Origin: Nocardia rosealba
GTDB taxonomy: Bacteria; Actinomycetota; Actinomycetes; Mycobacteriales; Mycobacteriaceae
Assembly (NCBI RefSeq): GCF_020216065.1
Contig: NZ_JAIWNA010000010.1
Coordinates: 124,001 to 188,000, forward strand
Reading direction: 5' to 3'
DNA length: 64,000 nt
Part shown: positions 55,975 to 63,947 of the stretch, one piece after another
Layout of the letters: each line of letters starts with the position of its first letter
How positions within the stretch are numbered: the stretch's first letter is position 1
The notes under the pieces: generated by a model
The model's input: only the letters and a program-made list of their open reading frames with translations
Told to the model about the DNA's origin: nothing
Database searches by the model: none
Position numbers and translations under genes: made by a program

Positions 55975-56006
55975 ACGGGGTGGTCGTCTTCGGACGACCA
56001 CCCCGT
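55975..56006. terminator. Bidirectional hairpin terminator with TTCG loop
   Basis: A perfect 14-bp stem (ACGGGGTGGTCGTC and its complement) closes a TTCG tetraloop. It lies between the convergent BVMO and hsaB genes, 10 bp after the BVMO stop and 7 bp after the hsaB stop. There is no T-run, as often in actinobacteria. Confidence 0.82.
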
Positions 56007-56013
56007 CGCTGTG

Positions 56014-56520
56014 TCAGCCGGCGAACCCGCCGAACCCACCCCGGTAGTACAGCAGCGGTCGCGCGCCCTCGGTGGCCCGCAGACCGCTGATCCGGGCCAG
56101 CACAACGGTGTGGTCGCCCGCGTCGTGCTCGAGCTCCACCGACGCCTCGATATGGGCGAGCGCCCCGTGCAGGGCGGGCGCGCCGTTGCCCGCCGGACTC
56201 CACTCCACACCGGCGAACTTGTCGCCGCCGCTCACCGCGAACCGGCCGCACACCGCGCGCTGATCCTCGGCCAGGATGTTGATGCACAGCGTTCCCGTGC
56301 GGCGCAGCAGTGGCCAGCTCGTCGAACTCTTGGCCGGACAGAACGACACATACGGCGGATCCAGCGACACCGACACCACCGACTGGCAGGTGAAACCGAT
56401 CGGCCGGGTGCCGTCGTGCGCGGCGATCACCGCCACCCCGGTCGCGAAATGCCCGAGCACCGCGCGCAGCTCAGCCGGGCTGGGAACACCTGCGTCGACG
56501 ACGACATTGTCTGCATTCAT
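56014..56520 (-). CDS. hsaB: Flavin reductase component of 3-HSA hydroxylase
   Basis: HsaB (168 residues) supplies reduced FMN to HsaA for 4-hydroxylation of 3-HSA. Family landmarks are LGHFATGVAVIAAHDG, GFTCQSVVSVSLDPPYVSFC, GTLCINILAEDQ, FAVSGGDKFAGVEW and RPLLYYRGGFGG. A GATTCT hexamer ends six bases before the ATG, so the mRNA may be leaderless. It is separated from hsaA by several genes. It could also serve another monooxygenase, but a full hsaA is present. Confidence 0.86.
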   Translation of the reverse strand: MNADNVVVDAGVPSPAELRAVLGHFATGVAVIAAHDGTRPIGFTCQSVVSVSLDPPYVSFCPAKSSTSWPLLRRTGTLCINILAEDQRAVCGRFAVSGGDKFAGVEWSPAGNGAPALHGALAHIEASVELEHDAGDHTVVLARISGLRATEGARPLLYYRGGFGGFAG

Positions 56521-56526
56521 ACCCCC

Positions 56527-56579
56527 AGAATCGGTGGCGGGCGGTGCGGCTCTCAAGATGTCCTCCCGGTGAGCGGTTG
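56527..56579 (-). promoter_or_regulatory. hsaB promoter with 17-bp palindrome
   Basis: CTCCCGGTGAGCGGTTG (56563-56579) has a good left arm and a weaker right arm. Its centre is 39 bp from GATTCT on the minus strand (56532-56527). The hsaB ATG follows directly. It is the weakest palindrome of the set. Confidence 0.5.
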
Positions 56580-56622
56580 CCGACACAGCCGAGGTGACCG
56601 GGCCGGTTGCTACCATGCACCG

Positions 56623-57315
56623 GTGCCGAACACCGACCCCGACCCCGGCGTGCCCAACCTGCCGCCGACCAGTTGGGCGGTCCTGGCGATGCTCTCCTTC
56701 GAAGAGGAGATCTCCGGCTACGACCTGAAGAAGTGGGCCGACTGGAGCCTGCGCTACTTCTACTGGACCCCGTCCTACAGCCAGATCTACGCGGAACTGA
56801 AGAAGCTCGAACAGCACGGTTTCGCCTCCTCCCGGCTCGACAGCGACAACGCCATGCGCGGGCGCAGGCTGTACCAGATCACCGACGCGGGCCGTGCCGC
56901 CGTCACCACCTGGTGGAACGAGGCGCCCGTCGATCCCTCGGTCCTCAAACACCATGTGCTGCTGCGCGTGATGTTCGGCCACCTCGGCTCACCCGAGCGG
57001 CTCAAGCAGATTCTGCGCGACCACATCGCCGACGTCGTCCAGCTCGAGCAGCGCGCCGCCGTCGACGCCGAAGCCGCCAAATCCGAACCGGGCTGGGCCT
57101 ATTCGCAGATCGTGCTGCAGTGGGCCCAGCGCCACTACGCCGCCGAACGCGAACTCGCCCAGCAGCTGATCGACGAGATCGATCAGGCCGCGACGATCCT
57201 GGCAGGCGCCGAACACGACGACCGCGCCGAGTACCCGCACCCCACGCCCGGACGCTGGCGTGAGATCGAGCAGCGCGTGCAGGCGGCGGGCGGGCACCCG
57301 GACGCGCCCGAGTAG
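56623..57315 (+). CDS. PadR/VirR-family transcriptional regulator
   Basis: A 230-residue PadR protein with a long C-terminal arm: LPPTSWAVLAMLSFEEEISG, DLKKWADWSLRYFY, SQIYAELKKLEQHGFASSRL, YQITDAGRAAVTTWWNE. It is divergent from hsaB. The GTG start at 56623 lies six bases after TACCAT, so leaderless transcription is likely. It may control hsaB or the adjacent esterase. Ligand unknown. Confidence 0.85.
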   Translation: MPNTDPDPGVPNLPPTSWAVLAMLSFEEEISGYDLKKWADWSLRYFYWTPSYSQIYAELKKLEQHGFASSRLDSDNAMRGRRLYQITDAGRAAVTTWWNEAPVDPSVLKHHVLLRVMFGHLGSPERLKQILRDHIADVVQLEQRAAVDAEAAKSEPGWAYSQIVLQWAQRHYAAERELAQQLIDEIDQAATILAGAEHDDRAEYPHPTPGRWREIEQRVQAAGGHPDAPE

Positions 57316-57337
57316 GCGTCGCCGAGGAGCCTGGGGT

Positions 57338-58300
57338 TCAGCCGAGACCGAGGGTTTCGCGGATCATCGCCCAGATCTCGGTGCGCGCCGACTGGGTCGC
57401 GGCCAGGGACGGGATGGTCAGGAAGCCGTGGAACAAGCCGTCGTAGCGGCGGTGATGCACCGGCACGCCGTCGGCTTTCAGGCGTGCGGCGTAGGCGTCG
57501 CCTGCCGAGCACGGTGGGTCGAGTTCGGCGGTCACCACGACGGCGGGGGCTACGCCCGCGAGGGTTTCGGCGCGGGTGGGGACCAGGCGCACGTCGTCGG
57601 TGCCGTGCGGGGCGTACTGCTGCCAGTACCAGCGCATCGCCCGGGTGGTGTTGTAGTGGCCGGTGCCGAAGCGGCGGTAGGACTCGGTGTCGAAGTCGTC
57701 GTCGATCACGGGGTAGAGCAGGATCTGCGCGGCCACCGGCGGGCCGTTCCCGTCACGCACCGCGAGCGCGACCGTGGCGGCGAGGTTGCCGCCCGCGCTG
57801 TCACCAGCCAGCGCGATGCGGGCGGGGTCGCCGCCGTATGTAGCGATGTGTTCGGCTGCCCACCGGACTGTGGCGAGCATGTCGTCGTGGGCGGCGGGCC
57901 CGGGATGTTCCGGGGCGAGGCGGTAGTCGACCGCGACGACCACCGCTCCGACACCCACTGCCATGGAGCGGCAGAACTCGTCGTGACTGTCGAGATCGCA
58001 GAAGACGAAACCGCCGCCGTGTGCGAACACGATCACCGGCCGGGGCGGCCCGTCGTCGTGGGGCCGGTACACCCGCACCGTCAACGCACCGCCCGGTCCG
58101 TCGACGACCACGTCGCGGACCGAGAGAAGATCGGGAAGCCGCTGTGGCGCACCACGTCTCGCGAGGATCGCGGCCCGCGCGTCGGCGGCCGACATCGCGG
58201 CCACATCGGGAAATCCCGCGTCGAGCGCGGTGAGCATCGCCGCCACCTCGGGATCCGGCACGGCACCCGGCCCCGTGGTCGGGTAGTCACGGATTGTCAC
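57338..58300 (-). CDS. Alpha/beta hydrolase, hormone-sensitive-lipase-like esterase
   Basis: A 320-residue esterase: VIVFAHGGGFVFCDLDSHDE (HGGG oxyanion motif), VAVDYRLAPEHPGPAAHDDM, IALAGDSAGGNLAATVALAV (GDSAG nucleophile), TAELDPPCSAGDAYA and the histidine in YDGLFHGF. It could hydrolyse the ester made by the BVMO, a known pairing in steroid and ketone degradation. Its promoter contains one palindrome. The natural substrate is not predictable. Confidence 0.85.
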   Translation of the reverse strand: MTIRDYPTTGPGAVPDPEVAAMLTALDAGFPDVAAMSAADARAAILARRGAPQRLPDLLSVRDVVVDGPGGALTVRVYRPHDDGPPRPVIVFAHGGGFVFCDLDSHDEFCRSMAVGVGAVVVAVDYRLAPEHPGPAAHDDMLATVRWAAEHIATYGGDPARIALAGDSAGGNLAATVALAVRDGNGPPVAAQILLYPVIDDDFDTESYRRFGTGHYNTTRAMRWYWQQYAPHGTDDVRLVPTRAETLAGVAPAVVVTAELDPPCSAGDAYAARLKADGVPVHHRRYDGLFHGFLTIPSLAATQSARTEIWAMIRETLGLG

Positions 58301-58313
58301 TGAACCTCCTGTG

Positions 58314-58439
58314 AATGTGCCGACACGGTCGGTCAGCGCGTCGTGCGCCTCACCGTAGGGCGGGAGCCCGGTGCACCGGACCGGGTTCTCCCGCTGGGCG
58401 GAAACAACCCGCCGACCTGCCGCGACGGCTGCCTATCGT
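58314..58439. promoter_or_regulatory. Divergent esterase/Dabb promoters with two 17-bp palindromes
   Basis: TCACCGTAGGGCGGGAG (58350-58366) lies 39 bp from CACATT on the minus strand (58319-58314). CTCCCGCTGGGCGGAAA (58388-58404) lies 38 bp from TATCGT (58434-58439), which is six bases before the ATG of the forward gene. The centres are 38 bp apart, close to the 37 bp of the kstD/BVMO pair. Confidence 0.62.
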
Positions 58440-58445
58440 CGGCGA

Positions 58446-58793
58446 ATGGACACCACGAACGTCTATGTCATCGACACCGTCGTCACGAGACCCGGCCGGG
58501 CGAAGGAGTTCGTCGACACCTATCTGAGCGGGTACGCGCCGGGTGCCCGGGCCCGCGGCATGACACTGGAACGGCTGGTCGTGAGCCCGCCCGTCTGGTT
58601 CCCGGACGAGTCCAACACGGTGACCGCCACCTGGGTCCTCGACGGTGCGGCCGGCTGGTGGGCGATGACCTGGCAGGGCCGCCTCGACGAATCCGTGCGG
58701 CACTGGTGGGACGACGTCGATCATCTCGTCCTCGAACGCACCAGGACCACCGGCGCCGCACCCGCCGACATCGAGAGGCTCGGCAATGTTTGA
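58446..58793 (+). CDS. Small dimeric alpha/beta-barrel-like protein
   Basis: A 115-residue protein: NVYVIDTVVTRPGRAKEFVD, GARARGMTLERLVVSPPVWF, ESNTVTATWVLDGAAGWWAM. The strand pattern and size suggest a ferredoxin-like dimeric barrel. The ATG starts six bases after TATCGT, so leaderless. Its stop overlaps the next start by eight bases, forming a two-gene unit. Function unknown, but steroid context suggests an accessory or ligand-binding role. Confidence 0.65.
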   Translation: MDTTNVYVIDTVVTRPGRAKEFVDTYLSGYAPGARARGMTLERLVVSPPVWFPDESNTVTATWVLDGAAGWWAMTWQGRLDESVRHWWDDVDHLVLERTRTTGAAPADIERLGNV

Positions 58794-59409
58794 CGTCATC
58801 CGGCTCATTCATCTGGCCCCTACGGCCGACGCCGATCGAGTGCTCGCGGACCTGCAGGCCGGCGCGCTCGCATCACCGGCCCGCCGAGTCCTCGTCCAGC
58901 CGACCCTGCACGGTGTGCGCAACGGCGGGGACATCCTGGTGCACCTGCGCTTCGACGACGCCTCGGCATGGGAAACCGTTGCACCACAGTGGGACCCGAT
59001 GGTAGACGGTGTCGTCCACATGGACGGCGCCGAGTACGTGGCAGGCACCGCCGGCGCCGCCGAACCACCTGCAGGGTCGGTGTATCGCGTTCTCCTGCTT
59101 CGTGTCTCGCCGGAAACCCCGCCCGCGACCGTCGACCGGTTCGAAGCCGATCTGCTCGGCATGCCGCACTACATCTCGACCATCCGGTCCTGGCGGCTGA
59201 GCCGGACCACGCGCGCGATCGGATCCGCGTCGTGGACTCATGTCTGGGAACAGCAGTTCACCGACCTCGACGGGCTGGACGGCGCGTATCTCATGCACCC
59301 CGTCCACTGGGCCCATGTGGACCGCTGGTTCGATCCCGAACATCCGGAAGTCATTGTGCGCGACCGTATCTGCCACAGCTTCTGCGTCAACGAGCCGGTG
59401 CGCGGGTAA
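58786..59409 (+). CDS. Dabb-type dimeric alpha/beta-barrel protein
   Basis: A 207-residue protein with two barrel-like halves: VIRLIHLAPTADADRVLADL with NGGDILVHLRFDDASAWETV (residues 1-80), and VYRVLLLRVSPETPPATVDR with IGSASWTHVWEQQFTDLDGL (95-190). The second half matches the Dabb (stress-responsive A/B barrel) pattern, ending in HPVHWAHVDRWFDPEHPEVI. It is co-translated with the preceding gene. Function unknown. Confidence 0.7.
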   Translation: MFDVIRLIHLAPTADADRVLADLQAGALASPARRVLVQPTLHGVRNGGDILVHLRFDDASAWETVAPQWDPMVDGVVHMDGAEYVAGTAGAAEPPAGSVYRVLLLRVSPETPPATVDRFEADLLGMPHYISTIRSWRLSRTTRAIGSASWTHVWEQQFTDLDGLDGAYLMHPVHWAHVDRWFDPEHPEVIVRDRICHSFCVNEPVRG

Positions 59410-59555
59410 CACACCGTCGACGTCGGCCGGGGCGGGCGCTGATCGCTACCTACCCCAGCCGACGCGACTGCCACCCGCACCGGAAGCGGAGTGACGGCAT
59501 ATGCGCGCTCGCGAACCGGACGCATCGTGGGGGAGCGACGGCCGCAGTACCTCGA

Positions 59556-60410
59556 TCAGGCGTAGTCGCGTGCTCGCTGGCCGGCCGGCGCAAGGGGGCG
59601 TGGGCCGATATTCAACGGGCGGGGGTGCTGTTGCAGGGTCGGGCGCACTCGTACCCGACCGTCGTCGACATGGCGCCAGATGTTGAGCGCTGTGGTGCGT
59701 ACCGGGGCGCTCAGCCGGTGGTCGAACAGCATCCGATCCACGGGGCCGCACACCGAGACCGCCGCCACGGCGGCCTGGCCGAGGTCGCCGATCGGTGCGG
59801 CGATACAGCCGAAACCGGGCAGTGATTCCTCGCGTTCCACGGCGACGCCGTGCGCCCGCACTTTAGCCAGTTCCGCGTCGAGTTGGGCCCTGGAGTTGAT
59901 CGAGTAGCGGGTCCGCGAGCCCTGGGCGGTGAGGATTTCCGCGAGGCGGCGCTCGTCGGCCGAGGCGAGGATCGCCTTGCCGACCGCCGTACAGTGCGCG
60001 GGCCGCCGGCCGCCGACGCGGGTGGGCACGGCCGCGGCCAAGTCGCCGCCGATCTTGTCCAGATACACCACGTCGGCGCCGTCGAGGACCGCCAAGTGCA
60101 CGACGAATCCGGTGGCGCGGTGCAGTTCGTGCAGGAAGGGCATGGCGGCGCGATGCAGCCGATCCTGGTGCACCGCGAGCGAACCCAGCTCCATCAGCCG
60201 GATGCCGAGCTCGTAGTCACGGCCTTCGCGGCGTAGCCAACGCAACTGCACCAATCGCTCCAGCATGCGGTGCGCCGAGGACCGGGGTAGACCGGTACGG
60301 CGCACGATCTGGGCGAGGGTGAGCCTGCCCGGCCCGTCGAAGGCGTCGAGCAGCAGGGACGCGCGATCGAGAATCGCGCTCGGGGTGGTGGCCTCGGCCT
60401 GGATGACCAT
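59556..60410 (-). CDS. IclR-family transcriptional regulator
   Basis: A 284-residue IclR protein: LTLAQIVRRTGLPRSSAHRM (HTH), ELGIRLMELGSLAVHQDRLH, then the effector domain (VVHLAVLDGADVVYLDKIGG, RRPAHCTAVGKAILASADER, GFGCIAAPIGD). It is the only regulator inside the hsaC-hsaB half of the cluster, and IclR proteins often activate catabolic promoters from near -50. It is therefore a candidate for the 17-bp palindrome, although its own upstream palindrome is different. Confidence 0.87.
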   Translation of the reverse strand: MVIQAEATTPSAILDRASLLLDAFDGPGRLTLAQIVRRTGLPRSSAHRMLERLVQLRWLRREGRDYELGIRLMELGSLAVHQDRLHRAAMPFLHELHRATGFVVHLAVLDGADVVYLDKIGGDLAAAVPTRVGGRRPAHCTAVGKAILASADERRLAEILTAQGSRTRYSINSRAQLDAELAKVRAHGVAVEREESLPGFGCIAAPIGDLGQAAVAAVSVCGPVDRMLFDHRLSAPVRTTALNIWRHVDDGRVRVRPTLQQHPRPLNIGPRPLAPAGQRARDYA

Positions 60411-60437
60411 GAGCTCTCCATTCGGATCAACGAGCTG

Positions 60438-60472
60438 ATGCCTAGCGCATATTTCGATTAGGCATATGCCTA
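60438..60472. promoter_or_regulatory. IclR upstream palindrome
   Basis: TAGGCATATGCCTA (60459-60472) is a perfect 14-bp palindrome, and a half-site ATGCCTA repeats at 60438-60444. It lies 28-62 bp upstream of the iclR start. It is probably the autoregulatory site. It differs clearly from the 17-bp TCCCG motif. Confidence 0.6.
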
Positions 60473-60537
60473 TTTATACCACTTCCTGTGGTAGCTGTCA
60501 CAGGAATACGGGGCGTCGCATAGCGAAAACACGAAAA

Positions 60538-60568
60538 CCCCCGGCCCGAGCGAGGCTCGGACCGGGGG
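60538..60568 (-). terminator. Rho-independent terminator of the kshA-hsaA-hsaC unit
   Basis: CCCCCGG-c-CCGAGC-gag-GCTCGG-a-CCGGGGG forms a 14-bp stem with one mismatch. On the minus strand it is followed by GGGTTTTCGTGTTTTC, a T-rich run. It lies 20 bp past the hsaC stop. Confidence 0.85.
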
Positions 60569-60587
60569 CCGGTCGGTGTGTGCCGGG

Positions 60588-61493
60588 TTACATCGCCGCG
60601 AGCGGCTCGCTGCCGGACCAGTCGTGGCCCCAGTAGCTGTCGGCGGTGATCTCCTCGGCGGTGTAGTACCGCTCGTCCACCCGCATGCCCTCGGTGCCGA
60701 ACTCGATGTCCCAGCCGCCGGGCGCGCGGACGTAGAACGACACCATCTTGTCGTTGGTGTGCCTGCCGAGCGTCGAGGACACCGAGAAGCCGTCCTTGCT
60801 CACCCGGTCCAGGGCCTGGCCGACCGCGTCGAGGCTGTCTACCTCGACCATGATGTGGATCAGGCCCGGCGCCCCGCCGTGCGGCGCGGGGCACAGTGCC
60901 AGGCTGTGATGGCGTTCGTTGACGCCGAGGAACCGGATCCGCACCGGCCCGTACTCCGGCGGCGCGGGGATGCGGAAGGCGCCGCGCGGCAGGAAGCCGA
61001 GCACCTCGGTGTAGAACTCGAACGCGCCGCCCAGGTCCATCGTCGGCAGCACCACATGGCCCAAACCCTGTGCGCCCGTGACGAATTTCGCGCCGAAGGG
61101 CGTGACCACGGGGCTGTGGTCGAGCAGCGCGCCGTGGAACACCTCGAGTGTGGCGCCGGTGGGGTCCTCGAAAGTGATGGCCTCCTCGACCCGCCGGGCG
61201 TCGGCCTCCTCGACCGACAGCGGCTTCACCGCGATGCCGGCCGTCGTGACCGCCTCCTGCACCCGGACCAGTGCGGCGTGGTCGCGCACCTCCCAGCCGA
61301 TGGTCACCACCGCGTCGGACTCACCGGGCACCACCACCATCCGGGCGGCGCGCTCGTCCATCCGCAGATACAGCGCGTCCTCGTCGGGGCCGCTGCCCTG
61401 GGCGAAACCGAGGACCTCGAAGGCGAACTTGCGCCAGCGGTCCATGTCGGCGGTCTGGATCTTCGCATAGCCGAGGCTCTTGATGTCTGTCAT
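60588..61493 (-). CDS. hsaC: 3,4-DHSA extradiol dioxygenase
   Basis: HsaC (301 residues) opens ring A of 3,4-DHSA between C4 and C5 using iron(II) and oxygen. The metal ligands are His146 (GLGHVVLP), His213 (LIHIMVEV) and Glu264 (GWDIEFGT). The second-sphere Tyr254 is in SFYVRAPGG. The two-domain type I extradiol fold and 301-residue length agree with M. tuberculosis HsaC. It is the last gene of kshA-hsaA-hsaC, 26 bp behind hsaA. Confidence 0.94.
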   Translation of the reverse strand: MTDIKSLGYAKIQTADMDRWRKFAFEVLGFAQGSGPDEDALYLRMDERAARMVVVPGESDAVVTIGWEVRDHAALVRVQEAVTTAGIAVKPLSVEEADARRVEEAITFEDPTGATLEVFHGALLDHSPVVTPFGAKFVTGAQGLGHVVLPTMDLGGAFEFYTEVLGFLPRGAFRIPAPPEYGPVRIRFLGVNERHHSLALCPAPHGGAPGLIHIMVEVDSLDAVGQALDRVSKDGFSVSSTLGRHTNDKMVSFYVRAPGGWDIEFGTEGMRVDERYYTAEEITADSYWGHDWSGSEPLAAM

Positions 61494-61519
61494 TGACGTT
61501 GTCCTTCTTCGGTATTCGC

Positions 61520-62698
61520 TCAGATCATCGAGCGCAGGTTCGGGGCGGGATCGATGCCGAGCGAACTCAGCGCCGAGGCGTGGTAGACCGTGCTCGGCAC
61601 GTGGATGGCGTGGTTGAGGCCGGCGTGCGCGTCGCGCCAGAAGCGCTGCATGGGCTTGTCCATGCGCAGCGCGTTGCCGCCGGATCGGGCGAAGATCTGG
61701 TCCACGGCCATCACCGCCCGCCACGCCGCACGCACCTGGGTGCGCCTGCCCGCCGCGCGATCGGCGAAGCCGACCTCCTTCCCGGCGTCGACCAGGTCCC
61801 ACACGCGATCCACGTTGGCCAGCAGCTCCTGGCGCGCGGCATTGATATCGGCCGCCGCCTCGCCGATCGCGAACAACACATACGGGTCGTCCTTGACGGC
61901 GGTGCCCTGGGCGCCGACCCGTTCGCGCTGGTAGTCCAGGTGCGCGGCGAGCGCGCCCTCGGCGATGCCGACCACCGCGGCGCTGATGCCGAGCGGGAAC
62001 ATCGTCGACCACGGCATCTTGTAGAGCGTGTCGGTGACGCCGTACTCGCGCTGCGCGGTCCCGTCGATCACGTGATCGCCGTTCATCACCCGGTAGGACG
62101 GCACGAAGGCGTCCTTGACGATGATGTCCTTGGACCCGGTGCCCTTGAGCCCCACCACATTCCAGGAGTCCTCGACGATGGTGTAGTCGGCGCGCGGCAG
62201 GATCATGTGCAGCATCGTCGGCGGCATCGCCATCTTGCCCTCGGCGTCACCGAGCATGGCGCCCAGGAAGATCCAGTCGCAGTGATCGGTGCCGGAGCTG
62301 AACTGCCAGCGGCCGTTGAAGATGTAGCCGCCCTCCACCGGGCGCGCGATGCCGGTCGGCGCGTACGGCGAGGCCATCCAGGTGTCACTGTCGGAGCCCC
62401 ACACCTCCTCCTGCACCTTCGGATCGGCGAAGGCCAGCTGCCACGGGTGCACGCCGACGATGCCGCAGATCCAGCCCGTGGCCGGGTCGAGCGAGGCGGC
62501 GGCCATCACCGTCTCGGCGAACTCGCGGGGGTGGGCCTCGAACCCGCCGTACTTCTTGGGCTGCAGCAACCGGATCGGGCCGGCCGCCTTCAGCATCTTC
62601 GCGGTCGCGTCGGGCAGCTGACCGAGGCGTTCGGCCTCGGGGCTCTGCTCACGCAGGCGGTCGGCGATCGCCATGATGTTGTCGAGCACGTTGGTCAT
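61520..62698 (-). CDS. hsaA: 3-HSA 4-hydroxylase, oxygenase component
   Basis: HsaA (392 residues) uses reduced flavin from HsaB to hydroxylate 3-HSA at C4. It has the acyl-CoA-dehydrogenase fold: RLLQPKKYGGFEAHPREFAE, DPATGWICGIVGVHPWQLAF, GGYIFNGRWQFSSGTDHCDW, WNVVGLKGTGSKDIIVKDAF and the C-terminal QIFARSGGNALRMDKPMQRF. Length and motifs match HsaA closely. It is the second gene of kshA-hsaA-hsaC, 24 bp from kshA. Confidence 0.94.
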   Translation of the reverse strand: MTNVLDNIMAIADRLREQSPEAERLGQLPDATAKMLKAAGPIRLLQPKKYGGFEAHPREFAETVMAAASLDPATGWICGIVGVHPWQLAFADPKVQEEVWGSDSDTWMASPYAPTGIARPVEGGYIFNGRWQFSSGTDHCDWIFLGAMLGDAEGKMAMPPTMLHMILPRADYTIVEDSWNVVGLKGTGSKDIIVKDAFVPSYRVMNGDHVIDGTAQREYGVTDTLYKMPWSTMFPLGISAAVVGIAEGALAAHLDYQRERVGAQGTAVKDDPYVLFAIGEAAADINAARQELLANVDRVWDLVDAGKEVGFADRAAGRRTQVRAAWRAVMAVDQIFARSGGNALRMDKPMQRFWRDAHAGLNHAIHVPSTVYHASALSSLGIDPAPNLRSMI

Positions 62699-62729
62699 GG
62701 GTGGTGCTTTCTCTGAAGGTGGATGCGGA

Positions 62730-63905
62730 TCAGGCGGTGGTGTCGACGACCCGGCCGCGGGCGATGTTGTCGGCCACCTCGGCCTCCCAGCTGGTGACGG
62801 CCCGCTCGGTGTCGATCTCGAATTCGAAGCGCTTGGTCATGTCCTCGGTGACCTCGTCGACATCGACGTAGAACTGCTTGTACCAACGGCGCAGCTGGTA
62901 GACCGGCCCGTCCTCCTCCGAGAGGAGCGGGTTGTCGATGGGGGCCTTGTTCTTCCAGATCTCGACGTCCTGCTCGAAGCCGACCTCCACACCGCGCGCG
63001 AACTGCGCGGCCATCGCCTCGGCGTCGGCATCGGACATGCCCTGCGGCTTCTTCACCATCGCGCCGTACTGCAGCACGAAGGAGTTCTCGCTGACGGGGT
63101 AGTGGCAGTTGATGAGGACCGTCTCGATCGTCATGCCGTTGGCCTCGCTCCACAGCCAATCGATCATGTAGGAGGGGCCGAAATACGAAGCGTCCGAACG
63201 CAACGTCGAGTTCGGATCGTCGTAGCTGGTGCCGACCTCGATGTCGTGGCGCGGCGTCGAGCGCATGTACTGGGTGGCGACGTGGCCCTCGAAGACGTTC
63301 TTGAAATAGCGCGGGAACGCGTAGTGCACGTAGAAGAAGTGCGCCATGTCGACGACGTTGTCGACGATCTCACGACAGTGTGAGCCTTCGATGAGCATCG
63401 AGTTCCACGTCCAGTCGGTCCATTCCGGGCTGCCGTAGCCCTCGATCTCGGGAATGGTCACCGCGTCGGTGGGCTTGCTGCCCTGCGGGTCGTGCCAGAT
63501 GTAGAGCTGGCCGTTGCGTTCCAGCGTCGGCCAGGATCGGGTCTTGGCCAGCGGGGGAACCCGGCGCGCGTACGGGATCGCCGTGCACTTGCCGTTGCCG
63601 CCCCAGCGCCAGTCGTGGAACGGGCAGGCGATCGAGTCGCCCTTGATGGTGCCGTGGGCGAGGTTGCCGCCCATGTGCCTGCAGAAACCGTCGAGCACGT
63701 GCAGGGCGCCGTCGGTCTCGGACTGGAACACCACCAGGGTGGTGCCGAAGGCCTTGACCTCGTGGGGCACACCGTCGCGGAACGACGAGAGCAGGCCGAG
63801 GCAGTGCCAGCCGCGGGCGAAGCGGGTGGGTGCGGCAGCGGCCTCGATCTCCCGGAATTCGGGTGTGGCGGACTGGGTTCGGCCGTTCGGCGGGTTCTCC
63901 GGCAT
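62730..63905 (-). CDS. kshA: 3-ketosteroid 9-alpha-monooxygenase, oxygenase component
   Basis: KshA (391 residues) hydroxylates the steroid at C9, which leads to spontaneous ring B opening once ring A is also dehydrogenated. Rieske ligands are Cys75, His77 (FCRHMGGNL) and Cys94, His97 (ACPFHDWRWG). The catalytic-domain iron ligands lie in DNVVDMAHFFYVHYAFPRYF (Asp, two His). The start ATG 63905 sits six bases after GGAGG, and an ATG at 63917 contains that site. Electrons come from KshB. First gene of the unit, with a palindrome-bearing promoter at the window edge. Confidence 0.94.
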   Translation of the reverse strand: MPENPPNGRTQSATPEFREIEAAAAPTRFARGWHCLGLLSSFRDGVPHEVKAFGTTLVVFQSETDGALHVLDGFCRHMGGNLAHGTIKGDSIACPFHDWRWGGNGKCTAIPYARRVPPLAKTRSWPTLERNGQLYIWHDPQGSKPTDAVTIPEIEGYGSPEWTDWTWNSMLIEGSHCREIVDNVVDMAHFFYVHYAFPRYFKNVFEGHVATQYMRSTPRHDIEVGTSYDDPNSTLRSDASYFGPSYMIDWLWSEANGMTIETVLINCHYPVSENSFVLQYGAMVKKPQGMSDADAEAMAAQFARGVEVGFEQDVEIWKNKAPIDNPLLSEEDGPVYQLRRWYKQFYVDVDEVTEDMTKRFEFEIDTERAVTSWEAEVADNIARGRVVDTTA

Positions 63906-63947
63906 CGAAACCTCCATGTTCGGGCGGAGTGGGGATGAGCTGCGCCG

